A stretch of DNA of 9,200 bases from Omnitrophica WOR_2 bacterium RIFCSPHIGHO2_01_FULL_52_10 (GTDB taxonomy: Bacteria > Omnitrophota > Gorgyraeia > Zapsychrales > Zapsychraceae), in the NCBI GenBank assembly GCA_001805565.1, contig MHGM01000024.1, positions 1 to 9,200 of the forward strand, in the 5' to 3' direction. Under the pieces are notes generated by a model that saw only the letters and a list, made by a program, of their open reading frames with translations, was not told the DNA's origin and did not search any database. How positions within the stretch are numbered: position 1 is the first letter of the stretch; every line of letters begins with the position of its first letter. A program made the position numbers and the translations under genes. Shown here piece by piece: positions 1-7,126 of the stretch.

Positions 1-335
1 CCGGCCTGGCGGCCAGTGATGACAAGCTTGCTCAAAAACTGTCCCACGCCGCGGAGGTGACCGACGACCGCCTCTGGCGCCTGCCGATCTATCCGGAACT
101 TAAAGAATCGGTCAAATCCCAGATCGCGGACATCCGCAATACGGGATTCCCCAAGGGCGCGGCCGGGACCATCACCGCGGCGGAATTCCTGCACCAGTTC
201 ACCGAAGGCACGCCCTGGGCGCATCTGGACATCGCGGGGACCGCGTTCGTCGACGGCAAACAAAGAATGTACTTCGGCCATGGCGCAACAGGGGCTAGTG
301 TCCGGCTATTGACCTATTATCTGCAGCATAATTAA
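1..335 (+). CDS. pepA: Leucyl aminopeptidase (M17 family), C-terminal part
   Basis: This is the 3' end of a cytosolic aminopeptidase that removes N-terminal residues from peptides using two metal ions. The reading frame is open from base 3 and has no start in the window, so the gene begins upstream; the GTG at 57 is an internal valine, not a start. About 110 residues are visible. They carry the conserved end of the M17 catalytic domain: the D-R-x-W-R-L-P stretch, the G-T-I-T-A-A-x-F-L segment, the W-A-H-L-D-I-A-G-T-A block and a final G-A-T-G motif, in the same order and spacing as recalled E. coli PepA. The family signature NTDAEGRL and most metal ligands lie outside the window. The stop at 333-335 is 6 bases before nfeD, so the two are probably co-transcribed. 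Family identity is firm. Substrate range, and any secondary DNA-binding role as known for E. coli PepA, cannot be judged here. Confidence 0.93.
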   Translation, partial: GLAASDDKLAQKLSHAAEVTDDRLWRLPIYPELKESVKSQIADIRNTGFPKGAAGTITAAEFLHQFTEGTPWAHLDIAGTAFVDGKQRMYFGHGATGASVRLLTYYLQHN

Positions 336-341
336 CAAAAA

Positions 342-1808
342 ATGACTTTCCCTAAAATATCAAAATATGCACGTGTTTTTTTCCCTGCACTCCTGTTATT
401 TTCCGGTATCGGACTTTTTTTGTTTTCCCTGGTGCCGGCGCAAGCCCAGGCCCAGCGCACCGCCTACACCATCGAACTCAATGACGATACGATCAATCCC
501 GTCACCGCTGAATACATAGCCGGGTCGATCGAGAAGGCCTATCAAGACAACGCGGTCTGCCTGATCATCAAGCTCGACACCCCCGGCGGATTGCTGAATT
601 CCACGCGCCTGATCGTCAAGAAAATGCTCACCTCACCGGTGCCGGTCGTTGTCTATATCGCGCCCAGCGGTTCCCACGCGGGCTCCGCGGGCGTTTTTAT
701 CACCTACGCCAGCCATGTCGCCGCGATGGCGCCCTCGACCAACATCGGCGCCGCGCATCCGGTCCAGATGGGCGGGGAAAAGCCCGGAAAGAAATCGAGC
801 GAGTGGGGGGAACTGCGCGAGCTCATCAAAGAACTCAAAGGAGACCAGAAAGTAACGCCCACCGATAAAAAGGATTCCACCAAAAACGACAAAACCGCAA
901 AAGAAGAGATCGTGCCCGATGAAGATCCCATGGGTAGCAAAATCCTGCAGGACACGGCCGCCTTTATCCGGGCCATCGCGACGAAAAAGAAACGTAACGC
1001 CGAATGGGCGGTGGAAAGCGTCACCAAAAGTCTGTCCATTACCGACCAGGAGGCGCTGGCCCAGGGGGTCGTTGAGATCGTCGCCGTTGATGAACAAAAT
1101 CTGCTCGAGCAGCTTGACGGGCGCACCGTGGAGGTCGCCGGTAAAATGGTCACGCTGCAGACCAAAGGCGCGCTCATTGAACATATCGCGATGGACGCGC
1201 GGCAACAGTTCTTTAACGTTCTGGCCAATCCCAACATCGCCTATATCCTCATGATCCTCGGTTTTTACGGCCTGTTATATGAAATAACGCACCCCGGCTT
1301 CGGGGTACCGGGCGTCCTGGGAGGTATTTTTATGGTCCTGGCTTTTTACAGCATGCAAACCTTGCCGACCAATTACGCCGGCCTGGCCCTGCTCATTTTT
1401 GGGTTGGTCCTCCTGATCACGGAAGCGTTCACGCCGGCATTCGGATTACTGGCCCTGGGGGGCGTGGTCTGTCTGGCGCTGGGTTCCATGCTTTTATTTG
1501 AGTCGGCGGACCCGATCATGCGGGTTTCCAAAGCGGCGGTCCTGGCGACTTCCCTGACCACAGCGGGGATCACGTTGTTTTTGCTGCGCTCCGTTTTGCG
1601 CGCGCACAGGAGCAAAGTTTTAGGCGGGAAGGAAGGCCTCATCGGCGCGGTCGGCACGGCCGAGACCCCCCTGGCGCCCAGGCGCCCGGGCCAAGTTTTC
1701 GTGCACGGCGAGACCTGGAACGCCCAAAGCGATGAAGAGATCAACAAAGGCGAGGAAGTCGTTGTCCTGGAAATTCTGGGATTAACGTTGAAGGTTAAAC
1801 AAAAATAG
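342..1808 (+). CDS. nfeD: NfeD-family membrane-bound serine protease (ClpP-like fold)
   Basis: The 488-residue product matches full-length NfeD proteins, which cleave membrane-associated partners, notably stomatin-like proteins. A hydrophobic N-terminal signal or anchor (about 12-34) ends in A-Q-A-Q-A-Q. The ClpP-like domain follows (about 40-290): K-L-D-T-P-G-G at 77-83, the nucleophile segment A-G-S-A-G at 113-117 (Ser115 is the likely nucleophile), and [10 protein letters not shown] at 129-138. Lys200 aligns by eye with the catalytic lysine of the Pyrococcus homologue 1510-N, giving a Ser-Lys dyad. Between them, residues about 143-197 are a lysine- and glutamate-rich insertion, longer than in homologues I recall. 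About five membrane segments span 296-418, and an OB-fold-like soluble tail covers 427-488. The ATG at 342 lacks a clear Shine-Dalgarno sequence (leader AATTAACAAAA), so translation may be coupled to pepA. The slipin gene directly downstream supports the assignment. Confidence 0.92.
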   Translation: MTFPKISKYARVFFPALLLFSGIGLFLFSLVPAQAQAQRTAYTIELNDDTINPVTAEYIAGSIEKAYQDNAVCLIIKLDTPGGLLNSTRLIVKKMLTSPVPVVVYIAPSGSHAGSAGVFITYASHVAAMAPSTNIGAAHPVQMGGEKPGKKSSEWGELRELIKELKGDQKVTPTDKKDSTKNDKTAKEEIVPDEDPMGSKILQDTAAFIRAIATKKKRNAEWAVESVTKSLSITDQEALAQGVVEIVAVDEQNLLEQLDGRTVEVAGKMVTLQTKGALIEHIAMDARQQFFNVLANPNIAYILMILGFYGLLYEITHPGFGVPGVLGGIFMVLAFYSMQTLPTNYAGLALLIFGLVLLITEAFTPAFGLLALGGVVCLALGSMLLFESADPIMRVSKAAVLATSLTTAGITLFLLRSVLRAHRSKVLGGKEGLIGAVGTAETPLAPRRPGQVFVHGETWNAQSDEEINKGEEVVVLEILGLTLKVKQK

Positions 1809-1817
1809 AAGGAGGAG
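1809..1817 (+). promoter_or_regulatory. Strong Shine-Dalgarno sequence of the slipin gene
   Basis: AAGGAGGAG lies directly after the nfeD stop (1806-1808) and four bases before the ATG at 1822. It is the best ribosome binding site in the window and fixes the slipin start. It contrasts with nfeD itself, which has no evident site, so slipin may be made in excess of its protease. Confidence 0.8.
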
Positions 1818-1821
1818 TGTC

Positions 1822-2568
1822 ATGTCCGTACCACTGATCATTCTCGGTTTATTCGCCCTCTGGTTGTTCAACAGCATCAAGATCGTCAATGAATACGAGC
1901 GGGCGGTCATTTTTCGTCTGGGCCGCGTCCTTGGAAAAGAAAAAGGGCCAGGTGTCGTATTGGCCTTCTGGCCGATCGACATCCCGGTCATCGTCAGCTT
2001 AAGGCTCATCACCCTGGATGTCCCGCCGCAGGACATCATCACCAAAGACAACGTTTCGGCGAAGGTCAACGCGGTCGTGTATTTTCGAGTGATGGACCCG
2101 ATCCGGGCGACCATCGAGGTCCAGAATTATCAATACGCGACCTCCCAGATGGCCCAGACGACGCTGCGCAGCGTCCTGGGGGAGATGGAATTAGACGGCC
2201 TTCTGGCGGAACGCGAGAAGATCAACCACAAATTGCAGACGCTGCTCGACAAGCAAACCGACCCGTGGGGCATCAAGGTCTCCAACGTCGAGGTCAAGCA
2301 CGTGGATATTTCCGAAGATCTCCGGCGCGCCATGGCCCGGCAAGCCGAGGCGGAACGCGAACGCCGCGGAAAAATCATCGCGGCCGAAGGCGAGTACCAG
2401 GCAGCGGAAAAAATTTGCCAGGCGGCGGAGCTCATGCAAAAATCACCCATGGCGTTACAGTTGCGTTACTTGCAGACCTTGGTCGAGATCGGCGCGGAAA
2501 ACAACACCACGACGATCTTCCCGATCCCGATCGATATTTTAAAAGTTTTTACCGATAAGAAAACCTAA
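1822..2568 (+). CDS. Slipin / stomatin-like SPFH (band 7) membrane protein
   Basis: This 248-residue protein has the stomatin layout. A single hydrophobic anchor sits at about 3-18 ([11 protein letters not shown]). The stomatin entry motif [16 protein letters not shown] follows at 21-36, then the SPFH core with D-V-P-P-Q (66-70) and the conserved V-K-H-V-D-I (158-163). A charged alanine/glutamate coiled coil runs from about 165 to 205, and a hydrophobic tail I-F-P-I-P-I-D-I-L is at 232-240. Such proteins oligomerise on membranes into scaffolds or microdomains. In Pyrococcus the NfeD partner cuts the hydrophobic C-terminal segment of its stomatin, and this tail is the equivalent position. The gene begins 13 bases after nfeD, the classic nfeD-slipin arrangement. 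It is shorter than the larger flotillin or YqfA-type partners, so slipin fits best. No gene symbol is assigned because naming is inconsistent in this family. Confidence 0.92.
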   Translation: MSVPLIILGLFALWLFNSIKIVNEYERAVIFRLGRVLGKEKGPGVVLAFWPIDIPVIVSLRLITLDVPPQDIITKDNVSAKVNAVVYFRVMDPIRATIEVQNYQYATSQMAQTTLRSVLGEMELDGLLAEREKINHKLQTLLDKQTDPWGIKVSNVEVKHVDISEDLRRAMARQAEAERERRGKIIAAEGEYQAAEKICQAAELMQKSPMALQLRYLQTLVEIGAENNTTTIFPIPIDILKVFTDKKT

Positions 2569-2597
2569 CAAATTCGTGCCAACCCGGTGAGGTTCTT

Positions 2598-3989
2598 ATG
2601 CCCGATCAACGCATCGAAAGCGACAGCATGGGGGAGATCGAAGTCCCCGTGGACAAATACTACGGAGCGCAGACCGCGCGCTCTTTGCTCCATTTCAAGA
2701 TCGGCGCGGAGCGTTTCCAGCCGGTTTTGATCCGGGCACTGGCCATCGTCAAAAAAGCGGCCGCCCTGACCAACGTGGAATTGGGGCTGTTATCCAAAGA
2801 GAACGGGGACCTGATCATCCGGGCCGCGGATGAGGTCATCGCGGGCAAGCTCAACGACCATTTTCCACTGGCCGTCTGGCAGACCGGAAGCGGAACCCAG
2901 ACCAACATGAACGTCAATGAAGTCATCGCCAACCGCGCCATTGAGATGGCGGGAGGCAAAATGGGGAGTAAAACGCCGGTCCACCCCAACGACGACGTCA
3001 ACAAGGCCCAGTCCACCAACGACGTTTTCCCCACCGCCATGCATATCGCGGCCATTGAGGAGATCCACCGCCGGCTTATCCCCGCGGTCACGGCGTTACG
3101 CGACGCCCTGGATAAAAAGGCCCGGGAATTCAAAGATATCATCAAGATCGGCCGTACGCACCTGATGGACGCCACCCCCCTGACGCTCGGCAACGAATTT
3201 TCAGGCTACGTCCAGCAGTTGTCCAATGGCCTTAAACGCATTGAAACCGGGAAACAGCTGCTCTACGAATTGGCTTTGGGCGGCACGGCTGTTGGAACAG
3301 GCCTGAATACCCATCCCCAGTTTGCGCAAAAGACCGTTGCCAAAATCGCCCAAATGACCGGCAAACCTTTTGTAGAAGCGCCCAATAAATTTGAGGCGCT
3401 GGCTGCCAATGACACGATTGTCGAATTTAGCGGTGTCCTCAAGACCCTGGCCGCCTCCTGCATGAAGATTGCCAACGACATCCGCTGGCTGGGTTCCGGG
3501 CCGCGTTGCGGCATAGGGGAGCTCAGCCTGCCGGAAAATGAGCCGGGCAGTTCGATCATGCCGGGCAAAGTAAACCCAACTCAATGCGAGGCGTTGAGTA
3601 TGGTCTGCGCCCAGGTCATGGGCAACGATACGACCATCAACTTCGCCGGCGCCAGCGGAAATTTCGAACTCAACGTCTATAAACCCCTCATGATCTTCAA
3701 CCTGCTGCAATCCATTGAGCTGCTTGCGGATTCGTGCGAGAACTTCGCAACGCACTGTGTGGTCGGAATTGAAGCTAACCTGGAAAACATCAAAAATCAC
3801 CTGAAAGATTCCCTGATGCTGGTAACGGCCCTGAACCCGCACATCGGGTATGACAAGGCCGCCAAAGTCGCCAAAAAAGCGCATCAAGAGAATCTCACCC
3901 TCAAACAAGCCGCGATTTCCCTCGGATTCCTCACCGAAGCGCAATTCGACTCCATCGTCCGTCCACAAGACATGCTCAAGCCAAAATGA
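2598..3989 (+). CDS. fumC: Class II fumarate hydratase
   Basis: The product reversibly hydrates fumarate to L-malate in the TCA cycle. It is the iron-independent, homotetrameric class II enzyme of the aspartase/fumarase superfamily. At 463 residues it has the usual family length. Substrate-binding segments appear in order: G-S-G-T at 97-100, H-P-N-D at 129-132, S-T-N-D at 139-142, [10 protein letters not shown] at 185-194 (His188, the position of the conserved active-site histidine), [10 protein letters not shown] at 226-235, and the superfamily signature [11 protein letters not shown] at 317-327 with the catalytic serine. Aspartase is the main alternative, but the [14 protein letters not shown] and R-T-H-L-M-D-A-T-P blocks and the overall match favour fumarase. 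A site GGTGAGG (2586-2592) lies five bases before the ATG. It follows slipin by 29 bases and is probably the last gene of the pepA-nfeD-slipin unit. No terminator hairpin with a T-run is visible after it. Confidence 0.95.
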   Translation: MPDQRIESDSMGEIEVPVDKYYGAQTARSLLHFKIGAERFQPVLIRALAIVKKAAALTNVELGLLSKENGDLIIRAADEVIAGKLNDHFPLAVWQTGSGTQTNMNVNEVIANRAIEMAGGKMGSKTPVHPNDDVNKAQSTNDVFPTAMHIAAIEEIHRRLIPAVTALRDALDKKAREFKDIIKIGRTHLMDATPLTLGNEFSGYVQQLSNGLKRIETGKQLLYELALGGTAVGTGLNTHPQFAQKTVAKIAQMTGKPFVEAPNKFEALAANDTIVEFSGVLKTLAASCMKIANDIRWLGSGPRCGIGELSLPENEPGSSIMPGKVNPTQCEALSMVCAQVMGNDTTINFAGASGNFELNVYKPLMIFNLLQSIELLADSCENFATHCVVGIEANLENIKNHLKDSLMLVTALNPHIGYDKAAKVAKKAHQENLTLKQAAISLGFLTEAQFDSIVRPQDMLKPK

Positions 3990-4007
3990 AAAAATCCTAG
4001 TTATACC

Positions 4008-4036
4008 TTGACGATGACCGGGTTAGCGTATATCCT
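4008..4036 (+). promoter_or_regulatory. Sigma70-like promoter for the first PilZ gene
   Basis: TTGACG (4008-4013, five of six to the -35 consensus) is separated by exactly 17 bases from TATCCT (4031-4036, four of six to the -10 consensus). A start near 4043 would give a leader of about 98 bases before the ATG at 4141. The position just after fumC, where gene spacing suddenly widens, supports it. An alternative -10, TATATC at 4029-4034, has a shorter 15-base spacer. This is seen by eye only; the actual transcription start is inferred. Confidence 0.5.
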
Positions 4037-4052
4037 TTAAATAGTCGTAACC

Positions 4053-4125
4053 CGTTGAAGGGTGGCGCAGTTGGAAACGTCTACCGTTTAGCAGTTATCG
4101 TTTCCAGCTGCGATACCGATCAACG
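4053..4125 (+). promoter_or_regulatory. Structured 5' leader: long interrupted hairpin before the first PilZ gene
   Basis: Arms 4066-4079 (CGCAGTTGGAAACG) and 4099-4112 (CGTTTCCAGCTGCG) pair over 14 positions with a single G-U wobble around a 19-base loop. Further out, GGT 4061-4063 pairs with ACC 4115-4117, and CGTTGA 4053-4058 pairs with TCAACG 4120-4125. The structure would begin about 10 bases after the predicted transcription start and end 15 bases before the ATG, leaving the GAGG ribosome site (4132-4135) free. There is no T-run, so it is not a simple terminator. Two alternative pairings exist: AAACG 4075-4079 with CGTTT 4085-4089, and CGTTG 4053-4057 with a second CAACG at 4128-4132 that touches the ribosome site. 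It does not match the c-di-GMP riboswitch cores I can recall. It could be a leader RNA, an mRNA-stability element, a protein-binding DNA palindrome or a dispersed repeat. Confidence 0.55.
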
Positions 4126-4140
4126 AACAACGAGGCAAAT

Positions 4141-4527
4141 ATGGTTAAACCCATGATCAAGGAACGCCGCAGTTATTCCCGGACAAAACGTATCTTAAGC
4201 ATCGAATACCGGCTTTACAAAAGCAGACGCCAGCCTACTGATCAGGAATGGCATCTTTCGACAACCGAAGACATCAGCCCCGAAAGTTTATCCTTTTACA
4301 GCGATTATGAATACCACCCAGGCGACATTCTCGATGTCCGGGTTGTCATGTCCGGCCTTTTGGAAGTCTTTAAAGGGCAGGGCGAGGTCACGCGCGTGGA
4401 ACAAAAACGCCTGGGCGCGTGCTTTTTTATCGCGCTGCGTCTTGCCGGCCAGGACGCCCGGCGGAGGCCGGGGGAACGCTCCAAACGGGTGGCAAAGAAA
4501 TCGTACCCTTCCACCAAGCGCATCTAA
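4141..4527 (+). CDS. PilZ-like domain protein with a degenerate c-di-GMP motif
   Basis: This small cytosolic protein of 128 residues looks like a stand-alone PilZ domain, a beta-barrel that often senses cyclic di-GMP. An R-x-x-x-R segment is present near the N-terminus (R10-S-Y-S-R14, following K-E-R). The barrel then shows the usual strand pattern, with P-G-D-I-L-D-V-R-V at 60-68 and G-E-V-T-R-V at 81-86. The second ligand motif, normally D/N-x-S-x-x-G, reads D44-I-S46-P-E-S49, with serine in place of the glycine, so c-di-GMP binding may be weak or lost. The basic tail (R107-R109, R113, K115-R116, K119-K120) could contact nucleic acid or a partner, but this is speculative. GAGG at 4132-4135 lies five bases before the ATG at 4141 and favours it over the in-frame ATG at 4153. 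It has its own promoter and structured leader. Its partner effector is unknown. Confidence 0.7.
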   Translation: MVKPMIKERRSYSRTKRILSIEYRLYKSRRQPTDQEWHLSTTEDISPESLSFYSDYEYHPGDILDVRVVMSGLLEVFKGQGEVTRVEQKRLGACFFIALRLAGQDARRRPGERSKRVAKKSYPSTKRI

Positions 4528-4579
4528 ATTGATGCCGCAATTGACCGCCATATCAGCATAAAAAGACCAATTATCTGTT

Positions 4580-4606
4580 TTGTCCCTGCCGATGTTCTGT
4601 TATAAT
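4580..4606 (+). promoter_or_regulatory. Extended -10 promoter for the second PilZ gene
   Basis: A perfect TATAAT at 4601-4606 is directly preceded by TGT (4598-4600), forming the extended -10 element TGnTATAAT. A weak -35, TTGTCC at 4580-4585, lies 15 bases upstream; extended -10 promoters often tolerate a poor -35. Transcription would start near 4613, leaving a leader of about 22 bases before the ATG at 4635. It sits in the 107-base gap between the two PilZ genes and may also drive the genes downstream. Confidence 0.65.
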
Positions 4607-4618
4607 ACCGTTCAACTT

Positions 4619-4630
4619 GAAGGACAGGAC
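4619..4630 (+). promoter_or_regulatory. Ribosome binding site that decides the second PilZ start
   Basis: The purine-rich GAAGGACAGGAC contains AGGA at 4626-4629, five bases before the ATG at 4635. A longer reading from the in-frame TTG at 4617 would overlap this site and would begin only about four bases after the predicted transcription start. The ATG is therefore preferred. Confidence 0.65.
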
Positions 4631-4634
4631 AATC

Positions 4635-5114
4635 ATGAACCATCTGCCGGAAAAACGCAAATACGAGCGCTACGACACGGAAATAAAACTCTACTTCAAT
4701 CTCGCCTTTGACGTGGAAACCAAAGTCAAATATCAACTCCTCGATAAAGACCACAAAAAAATCCTTTCCCGGAAATATCCCGCGTTAAGCAAAAATGTCA
4801 GCGCGGAAGGCTTAAGTTTTGTCGCCGCGCAACTCTTGAAAAAAGGGGATTACCTGAATTTGGAAATTTATTTGCCCAAAGCGACGCAGCCCGTGCGCAT
4901 GGAGGGAGAGGTGTGCTGGTCGAAAAATGTCGCGCCGGGCAAACAAAACGCAGACGCTTTTCAAACGGGTGTTCTCCTTAAAAAAGTCAACGGCCGGCCG
5001 GTGCAGGAAACGATCTATTTTGATAAAGAGTATAATGTCAACTGGAGCATCGCGCTGGAATCCGTCCTTGGCAAGTTCAAGGATCTTGCCAAAGAACGGC
5101 GTTTGGAAAAGTAA
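4635..5114 (+). CDS. PilZ domain protein with canonical c-di-GMP motifs
   Basis: The 159-residue product starts at ATG 4635, chosen by the ribosome site and promoter position. It carries both halves of the PilZ ligand site: R8-K-Y-E-R12 (R-x-x-x-R) and N54-V-S56-A-E-G59 (N-x-S-x-x-G). Strands consistent with a PilZ barrel follow, with K-G-D-Y-L-N-L-E-I-Y-L at 70-80 and the typical late strand M-E-G-E-V-C-W-S at 89-96. By family knowledge this predicts binding of cyclic di-GMP. The segment between the two motifs is about 41 residues, longer than I recall for minimal PilZ domains, and is rich in lysine and aspartate. No membrane segment or second domain is visible, so it is likely a soluble adaptor. 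It lies just after the degenerate PilZ gene and 40 bases before the aldolase/dehydrogenase gene, with which it may share a transcript. Its output, such as motility, secretion or polysaccharide, cannot be read from these neighbours. Confidence 0.85.
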   Translation: MNHLPEKRKYERYDTEIKLYFNLAFDVETKVKYQLLDKDHKKILSRKYPALSKNVSAEGLSFVAAQLLKKGDYLNLEIYLPKATQPVRMEGEVCWSKNVAPGKQNADAFQTGVLLKKVNGRPVQETIYFDKEYNVNWSIALESVLGKFKDLAKERRLEK

Positions 5115-5154
5115 GCCAATTCTTTCCTGCCGTAAGTCGTTCTAAAAAATTTCC

Positions 5155-7125
5155 ATGAAAAATTTGTGGAGCGAACAAAGGGCTAAAAAATTCAAGAACG
5201 ACCCGCTGGCCCTGCGGGCCTACACGTCGCGGCTCCTCGGAGAAGACCCGAACCTCGTGCTTCAGGGCGGCGGGAACACTTCCGTCAAATTAAACATCAC
5301 CAACCTGTTCGGAGAACCCGAGGAAGTCCTTTATGTCAAGGGCAGCGGCTGGGACCTGGCCACAATCGAAAAACAGGGGTTCGCGCCGGTCAAGCTGGAT
5401 CTCTTGAAGGGCATGGCGGAGCTTGATCATCTGACCGATACCGAAATGGTCAGGAACCAGCGCGCGGCCATGACCGACCCGTCGGCGCCGAACCCTTCCG
5501 TTGAAGCCGTCTTGCACGCCATCATCCCTTTTAAATTCGTCGACCACACCCACGCGGACAGCGTCGTCGCCGTCAGCAATACCGAAAACGGAGCACAGCG
5601 GATCAGGGACATTTACGGATCCGCTGTTCTGATCGTCCCGTATGTGATGCCGGGGTTTATCCTGGCGCGAAAAATTTTTGAAATGACGCGGGACATCGAT
5701 TGGCGGCGGCTGGAGGGAATGATCCTTTTGCACCACGGTGTTTTCACTTTTTCCGATGACGCCAAAGAGAGTTACACGCGAATGATCCGGCTGGTCACCA
5801 AAGCGGAGGGATACCTCAAGAAAAAAAAGGCGGCCGTTCATTTTTTCCAAGCGAAGGTCAAGGAAGATTTACCGCGGCTGGCCAGGATCCGCCAAGCCGT
5901 TTCGCGCGCGCGCAACAGCGCGGTCATCGCGCGATGGAGCGCGGACGACCGGCAAGTCGCTTTCGCCAACCATCCCAAAGCGCGGGCGATCGCCACGCGC
6001 GGACCGCTGACCCCTGACCACGTCATCCGAACTAAACGGACCCCCGTGATTATCGGCAGGGATCCCGCAGCAGACATCGAACGTTTCAGCCGGGGTTATC
6101 ACAAATATTTCCAGCGCCACGCGACCGCGGGGCTAAAACCTTTGGACCCCGCGCCGCGCTGGGCCGTGTGGCCGGGATGCGGGACGATATCCTTCGGCGC
6201 GACGCTGGCTGAGGCGGAAGCTATCAATGACATCAATGAACACACCATCGACGCCATTTTGCAAGCGGAAAAATTGGGAGGCTGGCAGGCCTTGCCGGAA
6301 AAAGATATTTTTGAGGTCGAATACTGGGAACTGGAGCAGGCCAAGCTGAATAAAAGCGCCGGGGCGCCCGTCTTTCAGGGAAAGATCGCCCTGGTGACCG
6401 GCGCGGCGAGCGGCATCGGTAAAGCCTGTGTCGAAACACTCCGGGCGCACGGGGCCGTGGTCGCGGCGCTGGATATCGATCCGGCCATTACCAAAACTTT
6501 CAAACAACCGGAGGTCATTGGAATTGTCTGCGACGTGACAAAGCCGCGCGCGATCGAAAAAGCGGTCAGCGCCGCCGTGCGGCGTTTCGGCGGGTTGGAC
6601 ATTCTGGTCAGCAATGCCGGGATATTCCCGCCCAGCGCGGCGATCGTAGAAACCGATCAAAACTCCTGGCAAAAAAGTTTAAATATCAACCTCAATAGCC
6701 ACCAGATACTTATGAAGGCCTGCATCCCGTATCTGGAATTGGGCGTTGACCCGGCGGTCGTGGTCATCGCTTCCAAGAACGTCCCGGCGCCGGGGCCGGG
6801 GGCGTCGGCGTATTCCGTCGCGAAAGCGGGATTAACCCAGTTAGCCCGCGTGGCCGCGCTGGAACTGGCCTCGAAAAATATCCGCGTCAACGTTGTTCAT
6901 CCCAACCAGGTCTTCGACACGGCGATCTGGACCCAAAAAGTCCTGGAAGCCCGGGCCAAACATTATAAAATGAGCGTCCCGGAATATAAAACCAGCAATC
7001 TCTTAAAAACTGAAATCACTTCCAAGGATGTGGCCAGCCTGGTCGCGACGATGGCTGGACCGGTTTTCGGGAAAACGACCGGCGCGCAAATCCCCATTGA
7101 CGGCGGCAACGAACGTGTGATTTGA
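5155..7125 (+). CDS. Fused class II aldolase / short-chain dehydrogenase (rhamnulose-1-phosphate aldolase family)
   Basis: This 656-residue fusion resembles RhaEW/YuxG-type enzymes, which cleave L-rhamnulose-1-phosphate to DHAP and lactaldehyde and then process the lactaldehyde. The N-terminal class II aldolase domain shows G-G-G-N-T-S (38-43), K-G-S-G-W-D-L (62-68), E117 as likely catalytic acid/base, and metal ligands His131 and His133 (H-T-H-A-D) plus His193 or His194 (L-L-H-H-G-V-F). A linker region covers about 226-405. The C-terminal SDR domain has T-G-A-A-S-G-I-G (415-422), Asp440 at the end of strand 2 (suggesting NAD preference), N-A-G (487-489), and catalytic Ser540, Tyr553 and Lys557 (Y-S-V-A-K). 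All key residues look intact in both halves. The ATG at 5155 has no clear Shine-Dalgarno sequence. No rhamnose isomerase, kinase or transporter is nearby, so the true substrate could be another deoxy-sugar phosphate. The helicase gene begins one base after its stop. Confidence 0.87.
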   Translation: MKNLWSEQRAKKFKNDPLALRAYTSRLLGEDPNLVLQGGGNTSVKLNITNLFGEPEEVLYVKGSGWDLATIEKQGFAPVKLDLLKGMAELDHLTDTEMVRNQRAAMTDPSAPNPSVEAVLHAIIPFKFVDHTHADSVVAVSNTENGAQRIRDIYGSAVLIVPYVMPGFILARKIFEMTRDIDWRRLEGMILLHHGVFTFSDDAKESYTRMIRLVTKAEGYLKKKKAAVHFFQAKVKEDLPRLARIRQAVSRARNSAVIARWSADDRQVAFANHPKARAIATRGPLTPDHVIRTKRTPVIIGRDPAADIERFSRGYHKYFQRHATAGLKPLDPAPRWAVWPGCGTISFGATLAEAEAINDINEHTIDAILQAEKLGGWQALPEKDIFEVEYWELEQAKLNKSAGAPVFQGKIALVTGAASGIGKACVETLRAHGAVVAALDIDPAITKTFKQPEVIGIVCDVTKPRAIEKAVSAAVRRFGGLDILVSNAGIFPPSAAIVETDQNSWQKSLNINLNSHQILMKACIPYLELGVDPAVVVIASKNVPAPGPGASAYSVAKAGLTQLARVAALELASKNIRVNVVHPNQVFDTAIWTQKVLEARAKHYKMSVPEYKTSNLLKTEITSKDVASLVATMAGPVFGKTTGAQIPIDGGNERVI

Positions 7126-7126
7126 A

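Noticed and set aside
633..1205. Long open frame on the - strand opposite nfeD (190 codons)
   Set aside because: It lies wholly within a well-supported protease gene, shows no recognisable domain, and is expected from GC-rich codon use on the coding strand.
3201..3968. Open frame on the - strand opposite fumC (255 codons)
   Set aside because: The fumarase frame carries all the family motifs; the opposite frame has none and has no ribosome site or promoter evidence.
4059..4125. Possible tRNA-like element (GGGTGGCGCAGTTGG resembles a D-arm)
   Set aside because: There is no T-arm motif of the GTTC-R-A type, no acceptor stem and no plausible anticodon arm; the sequence is better explained by one long hairpin.
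4043..4140. Known c-di-GMP riboswitch (class I or II)
   Set aside because: The conserved core segments I can recall for class I are absent and the fold is a single long hairpin. A covariance-model search would be needed to exclude a distant variant.
4526..4542. Short inverted repeat AATTG / CAATT after the first PilZ gene
   Set aside because: It has only five weak pairs with no T-run, so it is not a convincing terminator or operator.
4617..4634. TTG 4617 as the start of the second PilZ gene
   Set aside because: It is a rare start codon about four bases from the predicted transcription start and overlaps the likely ribosome site; ATG 4635 fits better.
5070..5090. Six-pair hairpin GGCAAG / CTTGCC as a terminator
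   Set aside because: It lies inside the second PilZ coding region, has no T-run after it, and is short enough to arise by chance.
5290..6672. Several - strand open frames opposite the aldolase/dehydrogenase gene
   Set aside because: They are shadow frames of a gene with intact catalytic motifs, with biased composition and no recognisable domains.
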